From Nesterenkonia halotolerans (GTDB lineage Bacteria > Actinomycetota > Actinomycetes > Actinomycetales > Micrococcaceae), in contig NZ_JADBEE010000001.1 of NCBI RefSeq assembly GCF_014874065.1, positions 434,001 to 498,000 of the forward strand: DNA of 64,000 nt, given 5' to 3'. Both the position numbers and the translations under genes were made by a program. A model generated the notes under the pieces. The model was not told where the DNA came from, made no database searches, and saw only the letters and a list, made by a program, of their open reading frames with translations. Positions 41,488-48,933 of the stretch are shown here, piece after piece; position 1 is the stretch's first letter, and each line of letters starts with the position of its first letter.

Positions 41488-41516
41488 GCAGATCGCGCCC
41501 TGCGGGCGGGATCTGC
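41488..41516 (+). terminator. Stem-loop between ppgK and tRNA-Val
   Basis: GCAGATCGCGCCC (41488-41500), loop TGC, GGGCGGGATCTGC (41504-41516): 12 of 13 pairs. It lies 34 bases after the ppgK stop and ends four bases before the tRNA. No T-run. It could end ppgK transcription or form the 5' leader of the tRNA precursor; TACACT at 41472 would be the matching tRNA promoter -10. Confidence 0.5.
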
Positions 41517-41520
41517 GCCC

Positions 41521-41596
41521 GGGCCTTTAGCTCAGCTGGTAGAGCACCGCGTTTACACCGCGGTTGTCGTCGGTTCGATCCCGGCAGGGCCCACCA
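41521..41596 (+). tRNA. tRNA-Val (anticodon TAC)
   Basis: 76 bases including an encoded CCA end. The acceptor stem GGGCCTT pairs with AGGGCCC (one G-T), the D-arm is AGCTCAGCTGGTAGAGC, the anticodon stem CCGCG/CGCGG holds the loop TTTACAC with anticodon TAC (reads GTA and other valine codons), and the T-arm contains GGTTCGATCC. All arms fold normally. Confidence 0.97.
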
Positions 41597-41651
41597 TTTC
41601 GCTTCTAGAGTGAAAACCTCCTCCTCCAGCCTTCGCGGCCGATCCCGGCGT

Positions 41652-41657
41652 TACTGT
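41652..41657 (+). promoter_or_regulatory. -10 box (TACTGT) of a leaderless transcript
   Basis: TACTGT, six bases, ATG 41664. Confidence 0.55.
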
Positions 41658-41663
41658 GATGGC

Positions 41664-42053
41664 ATGGCTTCCGTTATGCGCACCACCGGCCGAATCTTCC
41701 TCGGATCCGCCCTCACCTTTGCCGGGGTCTCGCACCTGGCTTGGGCCCGTGAAGAGTTTCGCGCCCAGGTTCCGAAGTCCCTGCCGCTGGATCCCGATAC
41801 GACGGTCCTGGCCTCAGGGGTGGCCGAGATCGGGCTGGGAACCGCGCTTCTCTTCTCTTCCCAGCAGCACCGGCCCGTGGCGGGCAATGCGGCAGGACTC
41901 TTCTTCGCCGCTGTCTTCCCCGGCAACATCGCACAATATGTGCACAAGCGTGATGGGTTCGGGCTGGATACGGATCGCAAGCGTCTGGTGCGGCTGTTCT
42001 TCCAGCCCGCGCTGATCGGTCTGGCCGTCTGGTCGACGCGCCGCCCGTCCTGA
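41664..42053 (+). CDS. DoxX-like membrane protein
   Basis: 129 residues from the leaderless ATG 41664; the extension to 41610 begins next to the tRNA and is rejected. Three to four hydrophobic segments with GRIFLGSALTFAGVSHLAW, ASGVAEIGLGTALLF and LFFAAVFPGNIAQYVHKRD. The pattern (G-A-E--lG and FPGNIAQY) belongs to DoxX-like proteins of unknown, perhaps redox-linked, role. Confidence 0.8.
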   Translation: MASVMRTTGRIFLGSALTFAGVSHLAWAREEFRAQVPKSLPLDPDTTVLASGVAEIGLGTALLFSSQQHRPVAGNAAGLFFAAVFPGNIAQYVHKRDGFGLDTDRKRLVRLFFQPALIGLAVWSTRRPS

Positions 42054-42321
42054 CCATTCCGCCGAGGGGAAGTCAGCATCCAGGGCCTTCGCCCGGGCAC
42101 CAGCAGCTGCTCCCAGCGTTTCACCGTCACCAGGGGCGGCGTTCTTCTCCGACGTATGTGCAAATCCGCTCATGCTCTCCGTCGCCTGGCCGTTCTCGCA
42201 GCGTTGCCGGAGCCTTGACGGACTCGCTCGGGTAGAGGACTGTGACAAGTAGGCCTCAGCGACTCGTGGGTTGCATCAGCAGCTCCCTCAACGCCCTGGC
42301 GGCTACCAGAGGAGCACGCAC

Positions 42322-42618
42322 ATGGATGCATGTGACACCTGCGGCAATCCCAGCAGCACCCTGATGACCATCGCTCGCGAGGGAGTGATGCACACCTTCG
42401 ACAGCTTCGAATGCGCGATCCACAGCATGGCACCTACCTGCCGAGAGTGCGGCTGCAGGATTCTTGGGCACGGCACCCATTTGGGAGGCTACCTCTACTG
42501 CTGCGACCACTGCGCCCCAGCAAGTTCGACTGGTCTGCGGATCGTCTCCTCCGAGGGGGACGACCGGCTGGAGAGCGAGGCCGCGTTCTCTTCGACAGCA
42601 GCTCCCGCGAGGCGCTAG
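42322..42618 (+). CDS. Small cysteine-rich (zinc-ribbon/metallothionein-like) protein
   Basis: 98 residues from ATG 42322 with GAGGAG nearby; an upstream in-frame ATG at 42271 lacks a site. Nine cysteines are arranged as C-x2-C (DACDTCGN), SFECA, TCRECGCRI and YCCDHCA, with conserved-looking F-D-S-F-E-C-A and GHG. This resembles small actinobacterial metal-binding proteins of unknown function, likely zinc. The C-terminal 30 residues are low-complexity (Ser/Ala). It is convergent with, and overlaps by four bases, the gene at 42615-42896. Confidence 0.75.
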   Translation: MDACDTCGNPSSTLMTIAREGVMHTFDSFECAIHSMAPTCRECGCRILGHGTHLGGYLYCCDHCAPASSTGLRIVSSEGDDRLESEAAFSSTAAPARR

Positions 42619-42896
42619 TCGTCGTCTTCAGACCGCGTATCGAAACGTCGAATGACGCGGTGCTTCGACGAGACGGCCCGACCCTGGGCCTGAAACCGGG
42701 ATCGGCTCCACTCCGACGTCGCCCCGCGCCCAGCTGAGGCCGCGAACTGGACTCCGACGCCAAGGTCTGCCACGAGGTCCTCTGCCACATGCTGAAGATA
42801 ATCACGTTGAGTCGAAGTAGGCGTTCCGTAGTGGCGAATATGGGCGGCGATCATCTTCTCGAAGAAGCTGCGGTCTGCGGTGGGGTGCATGGGCAT
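42615..42896 (-). CDS. Hypothetical protein, 93 residues
   Basis: Begins MPMHPTADRSFFEKMIAAHIRHYG, mixed alpha-helical character, then a Ser/Arg-rich end. No family recognised. In favour of a real gene: CATACT lies six bases upstream of the ATG, the leaderless spacing seen repeatedly in this window, and the first 55 residues have ordinary protein composition. Against: short and without known homologues. The C-terminal half may be poorly structured. Confidence 0.5.
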   Translation of the reverse strand: MPMHPTADRSFFEKMIAAHIRHYGTPTSTQRDYLQHVAEDLVADLGVGVQFAASAGRGATSEWSRSRFQAQGRAVSSKHRVIRRFDTRSEDDD

Positions 42897-43093
42897 ATCC
42901 AGAGTATGCGCCCTGCCGGTGACATGTCCGCAAGCCCCTCGGCAGAATGAGACACGTGAGACTCATGGCCCGTCCAGAGACAGCAGGGACTCGAGGAGAA
43001 GGGACTGACGCCGGAAGCGACGCACGACGCATCTCGCTGCACGAGCCATGGCCGAGCCGTTCTGCATCAGCACCCACGAAGAGGAGCCACGAC

Positions 43094-43567
43094 ATGATTC
43101 GCCTCATAGAACCGCCGGACAGGATTCGATGGACTGATCAGCTCTACGAAAGTCATCTGGGCGTCAAAGATCCAGACGACATCACCGGCCTGAGGTGGCG
43201 CGATGAGTATCGCTTCGTCATGAGCCAACCTCTGATGGAACTTGCTCTGCGGCGTGGTGTGCCCTGCAACAAGGGTCTGCTGCTCACCCGCATCTCGCTC
43301 ATGCCGCTCGAGCGGTACCTGGCCTCACGTACCGCACACCTAAGGGCGCTGCGCTTTGACATCGACCAGGGTCCGCAATTTGTCAGAGGAGAGCGCTTCA
43401 TCACCTCAACGAATCAGACGTTGTCGTCCGCGCTCGGAGCCCTAGAGGTGGTTCTCGGTCATCCCCGAGACAAGAGGATCGAAGAGCACTGGAGGGGTAT
43501 CGGTGGGCAAGCCCTGACATCGGGAGGCAAGTCTGTGTCGCCGGCCCACACCGTGGGGGCCGGCTGA
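43094..43567 (+). CDS. Hypothetical protein, 157 residues
   Basis: ATG 43094 has GAGGAG seven bases upstream; a longer frame to 42947 is less natural in composition. The protein starts MIRLIEPPDRIRWTDQLYE and has no membrane helix or known motif; a central stretch MPLERYLASRTAHLRALRFD suggests an alpha/beta cytosolic protein. I do not recognise it. Neighbours are other orphan small genes, so context gives no role. Confidence 0.6.
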   Translation: MIRLIEPPDRIRWTDQLYESHLGVKDPDDITGLRWRDEYRFVMSQPLMELALRRGVPCNKGLLLTRISLMPLERYLASRTAHLRALRFDIDQGPQFVRGERFITSTNQTLSSALGALEVVLGHPRDKRIEEHWRGIGGQALTSGGKSVSPAHTVGAG

Positions 43568-43594
43568 CGCTCGCGCTGGGGGCACAAGCCGTTG

Positions 43595-44098
43595 CTAGCG
43601 GGACAGCGGCGTCGTCTGGCCCCGGATGGCGGTCGCATTCGCCGTGATCGCCGCCTTGTAGCGGTCGATGTCAGGCGTTTCGACGTGTGCCACGATCACG
43701 TCAAGCAGACTCGCAACGGATGCGTTGGGCTCTCCGGCGGCCTGGAGCGTGAGGGCTTCGAATACGCCCAGCGAAGGGGAATCTGGGAATGCCTCGCGGG
43801 CTGCCCGAAACACCTCGCGGGACCTCTCGTACTCACCCAGGTTCCTGAGTGTGGAGCCGTACTGAACGTAGCACCGCCGGAGAAGGTCTCCGTCGAGACC
43901 CTCAGCCAGGGCCTCTTCATAGAAGCTTCGGGCGGTCTCCCCGTGCCCTCCGGTGTCATACGCGCCACCGACCTCGTAGAGGGCCCGCGCATTCCTTGGA
44001 TGGGAGTCGAGAATGCGGAGCAGCGCGTCAATAGTGGGTTGCATGTTGTCACGGTCGCGGGCGGCGAAGATCTGGTCGAGTTCCTCCTCCAAAGTCAT
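43595..44098 (-). CDS. Tetratricopeptide-repeat protein (TPR_5-like)
   Basis: 167 residues from ATG 44098. Helical repeats with TPR spacing: MQPTIDALLRILDSHPRNARALYEVGGAYDTGG, then ETARSFYEEALAEGLDG and STLRNLGEYERSREVFRAAREAFPDSPSL. A protein-interaction scaffold; partner unknown. The extension to 44143 is not needed: CAGATT sits seven bases before ATG 44098. Confidence 0.85.
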   Translation of the reverse strand: MTLEEELDQIFAARDRDNMQPTIDALLRILDSHPRNARALYEVGGAYDTGGHGETARSFYEEALAEGLDGDLLRRCYVQYGSTLRNLGEYERSREVFRAAREAFPDSPSLGVFEALTLQAAGEPNASVASLLDVIVAHVETPDIDRYKAAITANATAIRGQTTPLSR

Positions 44099-44167
44099 AG
44101 CAACCAATCTGCCATGGCGCGGGCCGTTTCGCGTGTACGCCATGTTTCATCGGTCAATCGAACCACC

Positions 44168-44671
44168 TCAGTGAATCGAAACACTGAGCACGCGTCGCGG
44201 GAAGCTGCCGCCTCGGTCGTCGCCGACACGAGTCATACCGAGCTTCTCCGCCACTCGCTCGGAGGCGCGATTCTCTGGGTGCAGAATCGCAACGAGCGCG
44301 TCGGCGTCTGTAGAGGTCCGCGCGAATTCCAGGCACGCTCCGGCCGCCTCCGTGGCGTATCCGCGGCCCTGCAGCTCTGATCGGACGTGATATCCCACTT
44401 CGAGCCGAGGCACCCCGTTGACCTGCTGCCAGGTCAGGCCGCAGTCACCGACGAAGTCTCCGGCTTTCGTCTCGATGATCCACAGTCCGAAACCGTAGAT
44501 AGCGTAGTTGTCTTGGTTCCATGAGATCCAGCGTGACGCTTCCTCGCGAGTCTTGGGCGCGGGGTAGTAGCGCATGACGACGGGGTCCCCGAGGAGAGAA
44601 GAGATCTCCTCAAGATCGGATTCGGCCATCTCTCGAAATCGAAGTCGCACAGTGGGTTTGGGCGTCGACAT
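44168..44671 (-). CDS. GNAT N-acetyltransferase (RimJ/RimL-like)
   Basis: 167 residues from ATG 44671. Acetyl-CoA fold: VRLRFREMAESDLEEISSLLGDP, WIIETKAGDFVGDCGLTWQQV, the pyrophosphate-binding VGYHVRSELQGRGYATEAAGACLEFA, and PENRASERVAEKLGMTRVG. The Asn-x-x-Ser-x-x-Val-x-x-Lys-x-Gly-Phe/Met end is the RimJ/L pattern. Substrate not predictable. TACCGT lies six bases upstream (leaderless); the longer frame to 44755 crosses the promoter. Confidence 0.92.
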   Translation of the reverse strand: MSTPKPTVRLRFREMAESDLEEISSLLGDPVVMRYYPAPKTREEASRWISWNQDNYAIYGFGLWIIETKAGDFVGDCGLTWQQVNGVPRLEVGYHVRSELQGRGYATEAAGACLEFARTSTDADALVAILHPENRASERVAEKLGMTRVGDDRGGSFPRRVLSVSIH

Positions 44672-44677
44672 GACTTG

Positions 44678-44683
44678 ACGGTA
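44678..44683 (-). promoter_or_regulatory. -10 box (TACCGT) of a leaderless transcript
   Basis: TACCGT on the minus strand, six bases, ATG 44671. Confidence 0.55.
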
Positions 44684-44736
44684 CCCGTTAATTTCTCGCG
44701 TCTGCTTGGACCTCCTCCGGAGCATCACGGCCTCAT

Positions 44737-44786
44737 ACGTGACGTTCGTGACCATAACGTGACATTCGTTATCTATCTGTTATACC
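44737..44786 (+). promoter_or_regulatory. Direct repeats and promoter of the NlpC/P60 gene
   Basis: ACGTGACGTTCGT (44737-44749) and ACGTGACATTCGT (44757-44769) are 12/13 identical, two helical turns apart, and a third GTGAC lies between them (44748-44752). The second copy overlaps a promoter-like pair GTGACA (44759-44764) and TATACC (44781-44786) with a 16-base spacer. This predicts an mRNA start near 44793 and a leader of about 190 nt. Repeated half-sites of this kind suggest a response regulator such as MtrA, an inference. Confidence 0.5.
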
Positions 44787-44792
44787 GTCGTA

Positions 44793-44986
44793 GTCGTGCT
44801 TGCGGCGGCTGTCCGATGTCGCAAGCTCCTCCGGCCAGATTTACTCCTGCCGCTGACCGGTGCCGTTCGAAAAACTACCGCTAGGCAGGGTGCGGGTTCG
44901 CTGTCACTCGTGACCTGAAGACTGTGGGCTTCCCGGCTCACACTTCACGAAGGCGGCCCCGCAACCTACAGGGAGAGGTTTCCACA
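44793..44986 (+). promoter_or_regulatory. Long leader of the NlpC/P60 mRNA
   Basis: No gene is visible in these ~190 bases. A hairpin GCTTGCG-N15-CGCAAGC occupies 44798-44826, and a small GTCAC-TC-GTGAC hairpin lies near 44900. Wall-hydrolase genes of actinobacteria often carry c-di-AMP (ydaO) riboswitches here, but I do not find that class's conserved segments. The ribosome site GAGAGG precedes ATG 44987 by about nine bases. Confidence 0.4.
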
Positions 44987-46000
44987 ATGACGCACAACAT
45001 GACTTCCGTTCCACGCCGCGACCGGCGCCGCCAGGCCAAGCCTTCACTGGCTCAGGCCGTGGCAGTCAATGCCGGCACCATGGGACGAAGCGCCGTAGCC
45101 GCGATGGCAGCTTCGGGCCTGGTGATCACCTCTGGAGCCGCCGCCAACGCATCCACCACCGTCGAGACCCCCGAGATCACCACCCTCGAGGTCGCAGCAA
45201 CTGGTCTCAGCGTGGAGCGCGCCAGCAACACCTCCTCCGTGGAGGTCACGTCATCGCGTGAGGTTGACCTCTCCTTCGACCGTCCCGTCGTCACCTCCAC
45301 TCCCGCGCCGGAGCCCGAGCCGGAACCGGAGCCAGCCCCAGAACCTGAGACGGTCGTCGAGCAGGCCGCAGAAGTCGTGCCCGCCTCCCCGCAGGCCGAG
45401 CCGGACGCTCCCGCCGAGCCCGAAGCACCTGCTCAGCCCGCAGAGCAGCAGACGCCCGCTGAGCCGGCAGAGCAGGAGGCACCCTCCGAACCTGTCCAGC
45501 AGGAGCAGACTCAGGAAGCACCGCAGCAGCAGACACAGCAGGCCGACAACGGTCAGCGGCAGCAGGCTGAACGGTCTGAGAGCGGCGGGCAGTCGCAGGG
45601 GAACACCCAGGTCGCCTCCTCCGAGCCAGCACAGAGCGAGGCGCCAGCCTCCAACGGAGGCAACGGCTCGATCGTCGGGGCGGCGTATGCAGGCCTCGGC
45701 AATCCCTACTCCTTCGGTGGGACCAGCCCCAGCGGCTGGGACTGCTCCGGATTCATCAACTGGGCCTACGCCCAGGCCGGAGTGGACGTGCCCCGCAGCA
45801 CCTACGCCATGATGAGCTCCATGCGGCAGGTCTCCTCCCCCTCACCGGGCGACATCGTCATCCAGAACGGTGGCAGCCACGCCGCCATCTACGTGGGCAA
45901 TGGTCAGCTCATCGGCGCGAACAACCCCCGCGTGGGCACGGTGCAGTACTCCCTGGACTCCCCGTACTGGTCCAACACCATGTACCTCAGCGCGAACTGA
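44987..46000 (+). CDS. Secreted NlpC/P60 peptidoglycan endopeptidase
   Basis: 337 residues. A long signal region (basic n-region PRRDRRRQAKPS, hydrophobic core ending SGAAANAST, about residues 1-53) directs export. Residues about 100-220 are a Pro/Glu/Gln-rich linker. The C-terminal NlpC/P60 domain has catalytic Cys253 in GWDCSGFINWAYAQAG and His298 in GGSHAAIYVGNG. It cuts the D-Glu-DAP bond of stem peptides for cell separation, as RipA-type enzymes do. Start at ATG 44987; an in-frame ATG at 44924 is in the leader. Confidence 0.95.
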   Translation: MTHNMTSVPRRDRRRQAKPSLAQAVAVNAGTMGRSAVAAMAASGLVITSGAAANASTTVETPEITTLEVAATGLSVERASNTSSVEVTSSREVDLSFDRPVVTSTPAPEPEPEPEPAPEPETVVEQAAEVVPASPQAEPDAPAEPEAPAQPAEQQTPAEPAEQEAPSEPVQQEQTQEAPQQQTQQADNGQRQQAERSESGGQSQGNTQVASSEPAQSEAPASNGGNGSIVGAAYAGLGNPYSFGGTSPSGWDCSGFINWAYAQAGVDVPRSTYAMMSSMRQVSSPSPGDIVIQNGGSHAAIYVGNGQLIGANNPRVGTVQYSLDSPYWSNTMYLSAN

Positions 46001-46070
46001 CGCCTCAGTTCCTGCTCATGGTGACACCACTCGTGGTTCACGAAGATGCGCACCGCTGAACGCCATGCTG

Positions 46071-46123
46071 CGCGGCGGAGCCTGGAGTCCGCTTCTGCGG
46101 ACTTGCCCCAAGGCTTCGCCGCG
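46071..46123. terminator. Large nested hairpin after the NlpC/P60 gene
   Basis: Outer arms CGCGGCGGAGCCT (46071-46083) and AGGCTTCGCCGCG (46111-46123) pair fully with one G-T; inner arms GTCCGC and GCGGAC close a TTCT loop. A short T-run (GTTTTTC, near 46132) follows on the plus strand. It lies between convergent genes, so it may terminate both. Confidence 0.55.
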
Positions 46124-46190
46124 CACGTGGCGTTTTTCGTGGCCGGGCAACCGAGGTTCCCAGGACAACGTCCACACCATGGACCAGAGC

Positions 46191-46703
46191 TCATTGCCCC
46201 TGGGGCGCCTCAGGAGATTGCTTGGCCAGGAGGGCTCGCAGCAATTGCAGGGAACGCAGCTGGGTCTGGGCCAGCACCTCCAGCGGCTCACCCGAGAAGT
46301 GGTGAAGCGCCGTCTGGACGACGCCGAATACGCTTGCAGCCATCCACGTCGTTCCCGGGGGCTGCCCCTCCTGCCCGTCAGGGCCTGCGGCACCACTGGC
46401 AGCTACTCCTGAATCCGCCCCGAACATGGACGTGACCCCCTCGACCATGCCGACCACAGCCTCCTCGGATATCACCGGGCCTTCAGGCACACCCAGGACT
46501 CGATGCTTGGCGTCCGACTGATAGGCCACCACTCCTCCGACGAACCAGTCACCGGACCCCCCGGCCGCAGCGAGTTGATTCGCAAGCTTCCCGCCGGTCA
46601 AAGATTCGGCCACAGCCACGGTCAAGCCTCGCTCCGCGAGGATCGCCCCTACAGCTGAAGCGACGTCGGAGGCTTCTGCCTCGATACTCTCGACGGTGCT
46701 CAT
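46191..46703 (-). CDS. CinA-family nicotinamide-nucleotide amidohydrolase (PncC-like)
   Basis: 170 residues, only the C-terminal CinA domain. It opens SDVASAVGAILAERGLTVAVAESLTGGKLANQLA, with the Ser-Leu-Thr-Gly-Gly active-site segment, then GGVVAYQSDAKHRVLGV, and ASGAAGPDGQEGQPPGTTWMA. It converts nicotinamide mononucleotide to the acid form in NAD recycling. GGAGGG precedes ATG 46703. It is 18 bases downstream of the aldo/keto reductase gene, so it may be its operon partner. Confidence 0.93.
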   Translation of the reverse strand: MSTVESIEAEASDVASAVGAILAERGLTVAVAESLTGGKLANQLAAAGGSGDWFVGGVVAYQSDAKHRVLGVPEGPVISEEAVVGMVEGVTSMFGADSGVAASGAAGPDGQEGQPPGTTWMAASVFGVVQTALHHFSGEPLEVLAQTQLRSLQLLRALLAKQSPEAPQGQ

Positions 46704-46721
46704 ACGTGTCCCTCCGTCTTC

Positions 46722-47768
46722 TCAGCGTCCGCCGCTCATCTTGCGGTGGCGCTGCTGAACACCGGCGGCACCGTAGGGGTAGTCCTCAGTCTCGGGCTCA
46801 CTGGCGGCAGTCAGCCGATCCAGCTGCTCGGTGCTCAGGTCGAGTGAGTCCGCCCCCATGTTGTCCTGGAGCTGCTCGATCGTGCGGGCTCCAAGGATCA
46901 CGGAGGTGACCGTCGGCTGGGCCTTGAGCCACGCCAGCGACACCTGCGAATGAGACGCACCATGCTCTTCGGCGACGGCGGAGACCGCGTCGATGACGCG
47001 CCATGTCCGTTCGTCGGAGTTGCGCTTCTCCCAGGCTTCCATGCCGCGCTTCGGGTTCTCTCCGAGGCGCGTCGAACCGGTGGGCGCCTCATCTCGGCGG
47101 TATTTTCCGCTCAGCCAGCCGCCTCCCAGGGGTGACCACGGCAGCAGGCCCAGTCCGGCGTCGAGGGCTGCGGGGACGATCTCCTGTTCGATTCCACGGA
47201 CGAGGAGGTTGTACTGCGGCTGCAGGGTCACCGGGAGCGACCAGCCGTGCCGCTCCGCGATATGGACGGCCTTGGTGAGCTGCCACCCGGTGAAGTTGGA
47301 GAAGCCGTAGTATCCGATCTTTCCTGCCGTGACCGCATCATCGAGGAAGCGCAAGGTCTCATCCAGTGGGCTGATCGCGTCCCAGGCATGCAGCTGGTAC
47401 AGGTCGATGTGGTCCAGGCCGAGGCGGCGCAGCGACGCATCGAGCGCATCACGCAGGTGCCGGCGCGAGGTCCCGAGATCGTTGGGACCCTGGCCCATCG
47501 GGAACCGCCCCTTCGTGGCGAGGACGATCTGCCGCGCCTCGGTCGGATGAGAGCCGAGCCACCGGCCGATGATCTCCTCGCTCGTGCCTTCGCTGTAGAC
47601 ATCGGCCGTGTCGATGAAATTGCCGCCGGCTGCGACGTAGGTGTCGATGAGCGCATGCGAAGTCGCCTCGTCGGCCTCCGCTCCGAAGGTCATCGTGCCC
47701 AGCGCCTGGGTAGAGACGATGGCGCCGCTTCGGCCCAGTGTTCGATAAGTCAGGTCAGCCTGAGTCAT
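46722..47768 (-). CDS. Aldo/keto reductase
   Basis: 348 residues, a TIM-barrel NADPH oxidoreductase. N-terminus LTYRTLGRSGAIVSTQALGTMTFG; catalytic tetrad Asp and Tyr in FIDTADVYSEG, Lys in VLATKGRF and His in LYQLHAWD; cofactor end ILGARTIEQLQDNMGA. Close to the YakC/AKR13-like group with broad aldehyde substrates. AAGGA lies seven bases before ATG 47768. First gene of a possible operon with the CinA-like gene. Confidence 0.95.
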   Translation of the reverse strand: MTQADLTYRTLGRSGAIVSTQALGTMTFGAEADEATSHALIDTYVAAGGNFIDTADVYSEGTSEEIIGRWLGSHPTEARQIVLATKGRFPMGQGPNDLGTSRRHLRDALDASLRRLGLDHIDLYQLHAWDAISPLDETLRFLDDAVTAGKIGYYGFSNFTGWQLTKAVHIAERHGWSLPVTLQPQYNLLVRGIEQEIVPAALDAGLGLLPWSPLGGGWLSGKYRRDEAPTGSTRLGENPKRGMEAWEKRNSDERTWRVIDAVSAVAEEHGASHSQVSLAWLKAQPTVTSVILGARTIEQLQDNMGADSLDLSTEQLDRLTAASEPETEDYPYGAAGVQQRHRKMSGGR

Positions 47769-48062
47769 GTCACGTCCTTCGTGGGTAGTGCGTTGCGGTC
47801 ATCGGATGGGGCAGCCGACGACGCTGAATGTGAGCCCGATCATTCAACCCCATACAGCTCTGACTGCAACAGTGTTTCCGTAGCAAGAACTGGCTACCAA
47901 CTGGACGAAACCTGACCGCCTTCTTGCATGACCGGGACGGTTCGACGGTGGCAACAGGCCGAGGACGACGGCCCGGGGATTCAGACTCGACCTCGCGGCA
48001 GCTGCGTCGCGGAGCCCAATTAGGTCACACCACTGGCCCTTTTTGATCACCCCTTTCAGGTC
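47769..48062. other. Intergenic region without recognised gene
   Basis: Divergent gap between the aldo/keto reductase and the DUF1540 gene. The minus-strand frame 47844-48398 is open by chance and overlaps the DUF1540 gene in antisense. I see no RNA gene or convincing dyad. Confidence 0.5.
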
Positions 48063-48068
48063 TACGGT
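48063..48068 (+). promoter_or_regulatory. -10 box (TACGGT) of the DUF1540 gene
   Basis: TACGGT is six bases before an in-frame ATG at 48075, and a strong GAGGAGG site with ATG 48120 follows downstream. See the gene entry for the double start. Confidence 0.5.
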
Positions 48069-48119
48069 GGTGACATGGAGCAGCCCAACCGGGCGTCCAC
48101 ACCGAGGAGGATCCTTGTC

Positions 48120-48404
48120 ATGAGCACACAAGTTTCGGAATGCAGCGTCGCACGCTGCTCCTTCAACGACCATTCCCACTGCAACGCGGCCGCCATCACG
48201 GTCGGTGGGGAAGAAGACCATGCAACCTGTGCCACCTTCATCGACATCGGCATCGACGGTGGACTGCCAAAGGTGCTCGCAGGGGTCGGGGCCTGCCAGC
48301 GCAGTGAGTGCGTCCACAACGATCACCTGATGTGCAATGCGCCCGAAGTCCGTGTCGGTCCGGGAGCCGACAATGCAGACTGCCTGACCTACACCCACGC
48401 GTGA
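48120..48404 (+). CDS. DUF1540 domain protein (cysteine/histidine clusters)
   Basis: 94 residues from ATG 48120, preceded by GAGGAGG at nine bases. Two DUF1540 units: CSVARCSFNDHSHCNAAAI...CATF and CQRSECVHNDHLMCNAPEV...CLTY, each with the C-x4-C-x5-H-C spacing of a likely metal site. An in-frame ATG at 48075 could be used by a leaderless mRNA and would add 15 residues (MEQPNRASTPRRILV). DUF1540 proteins are widespread in actinobacteria and have no proven function. Confidence 0.88.
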   Translation: MSTQVSECSVARCSFNDHSHCNAAAITVGGEEDHATCATFIDIGIDGGLPKVLAGVGACQRSECVHNDHLMCNAPEVRVGPGADNADCLTYTHA

Positions 48405-48451
48405 TGCGCTGCCACCAGCGGCACTCCGAACCAGGAGTGTTGACGCATCAC

Positions 48452-48457
48452 TAGGCT
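48452..48457 (+). promoter_or_regulatory. -10 box (TAGGCT) of a leaderless transcript
   Basis: TAGGCT, six bases, GTG 48464; identical to the box before the CoA-transferase gene. Confidence 0.65.
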
Positions 48458-48463
48458 GGCCTT

Positions 48464-48928
48464 GTGAGCAGACATTCCAAGGCCCAGTTCGACCGGCGTG
48501 TGCTGCTCTCCGGTGTGCTCTTCGGCTCAGGGATCGCAGCCTCGATGATCGATCTGTTCATCTTCCATCTGGCTCTGCAGTGGCACCACTTCTATGACCT
48601 CTCCACCACTGAAGTGGCCCTGACCGCCGACGGCTTCTTCCACGCCTTCGGCTGGTTCATCACCGTCTGGGGCCTCTTCCTGCTGGCGGATCTGCGCCGC
48701 CGCACCGCGATTCCCTGGAAGCGCTGGGCCGGTGCCGTCATCACCGGGGTGGGGTTCTTCCAGCTTCTGGACGGCGTGGTCAGCCATAAGGTGCTCGGCA
48801 TCCACCAGATCCGTTACGGCGTGGACCTGCTGCTCTACGACGTGGTCTGGATCGGCAGCGCCGTGGTGCTGCTGCTGATCGGACTGCTCATGCTGCGCCG
48901 CACTCGTCATCACCCCGCCACGACCTGA
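48464..48928 (+). CDS. DUF2243 membrane protein
   Basis: 154 residues, four membrane helices: LLSGVLFGSGIAASMIDLFIFH, FFHAFGWFITVWGLFLLADL, WKRWAGAVITGVGFFQLLDGVV, and a last helix. His residues at helix ends (FHLALQWHHFYD, GLFDGVVSHKVLGIHQIR-like end) could bind metal or haem. The gene is almost always next to a CtaG-type gene, as here (five-base gap), suggesting a role in copper or oxidase biogenesis. Starts at leaderless GTG. Confidence 0.88.
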   Translation: MSRHSKAQFDRRVLLSGVLFGSGIAASMIDLFIFHLALQWHHFYDLSTTEVALTADGFFHAFGWFITVWGLFLLADLRRRTAIPWKRWAGAVITGVGFFQLLDGVVSHKVLGIHQIRYGVDLLLYDVVWIGSAVVLLLIGLLMLRRTRHHPATT

Positions 48929-48933
48929 GCGCC

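Noticed and set aside
41814..42248. Minus-strand frame over the DoxX gene with a plausible start at MSGFAHTSEK
   Set aside because: Most of it is antisense to the membrane protein, and no ribosome site or TANNNT box is present.
44793..44986. c-di-AMP (ydaO) riboswitch before the NlpC/P60 gene
   Set aside because: The position is right but the conserved GGGGAA and GGGTGAAT-like segments of that class are not visible; only generic hairpins were found.
47844..48398. Minus-strand 184-codon frame
   Set aside because: Antisense to the DUF1540 gene and the promoter region; no motif.
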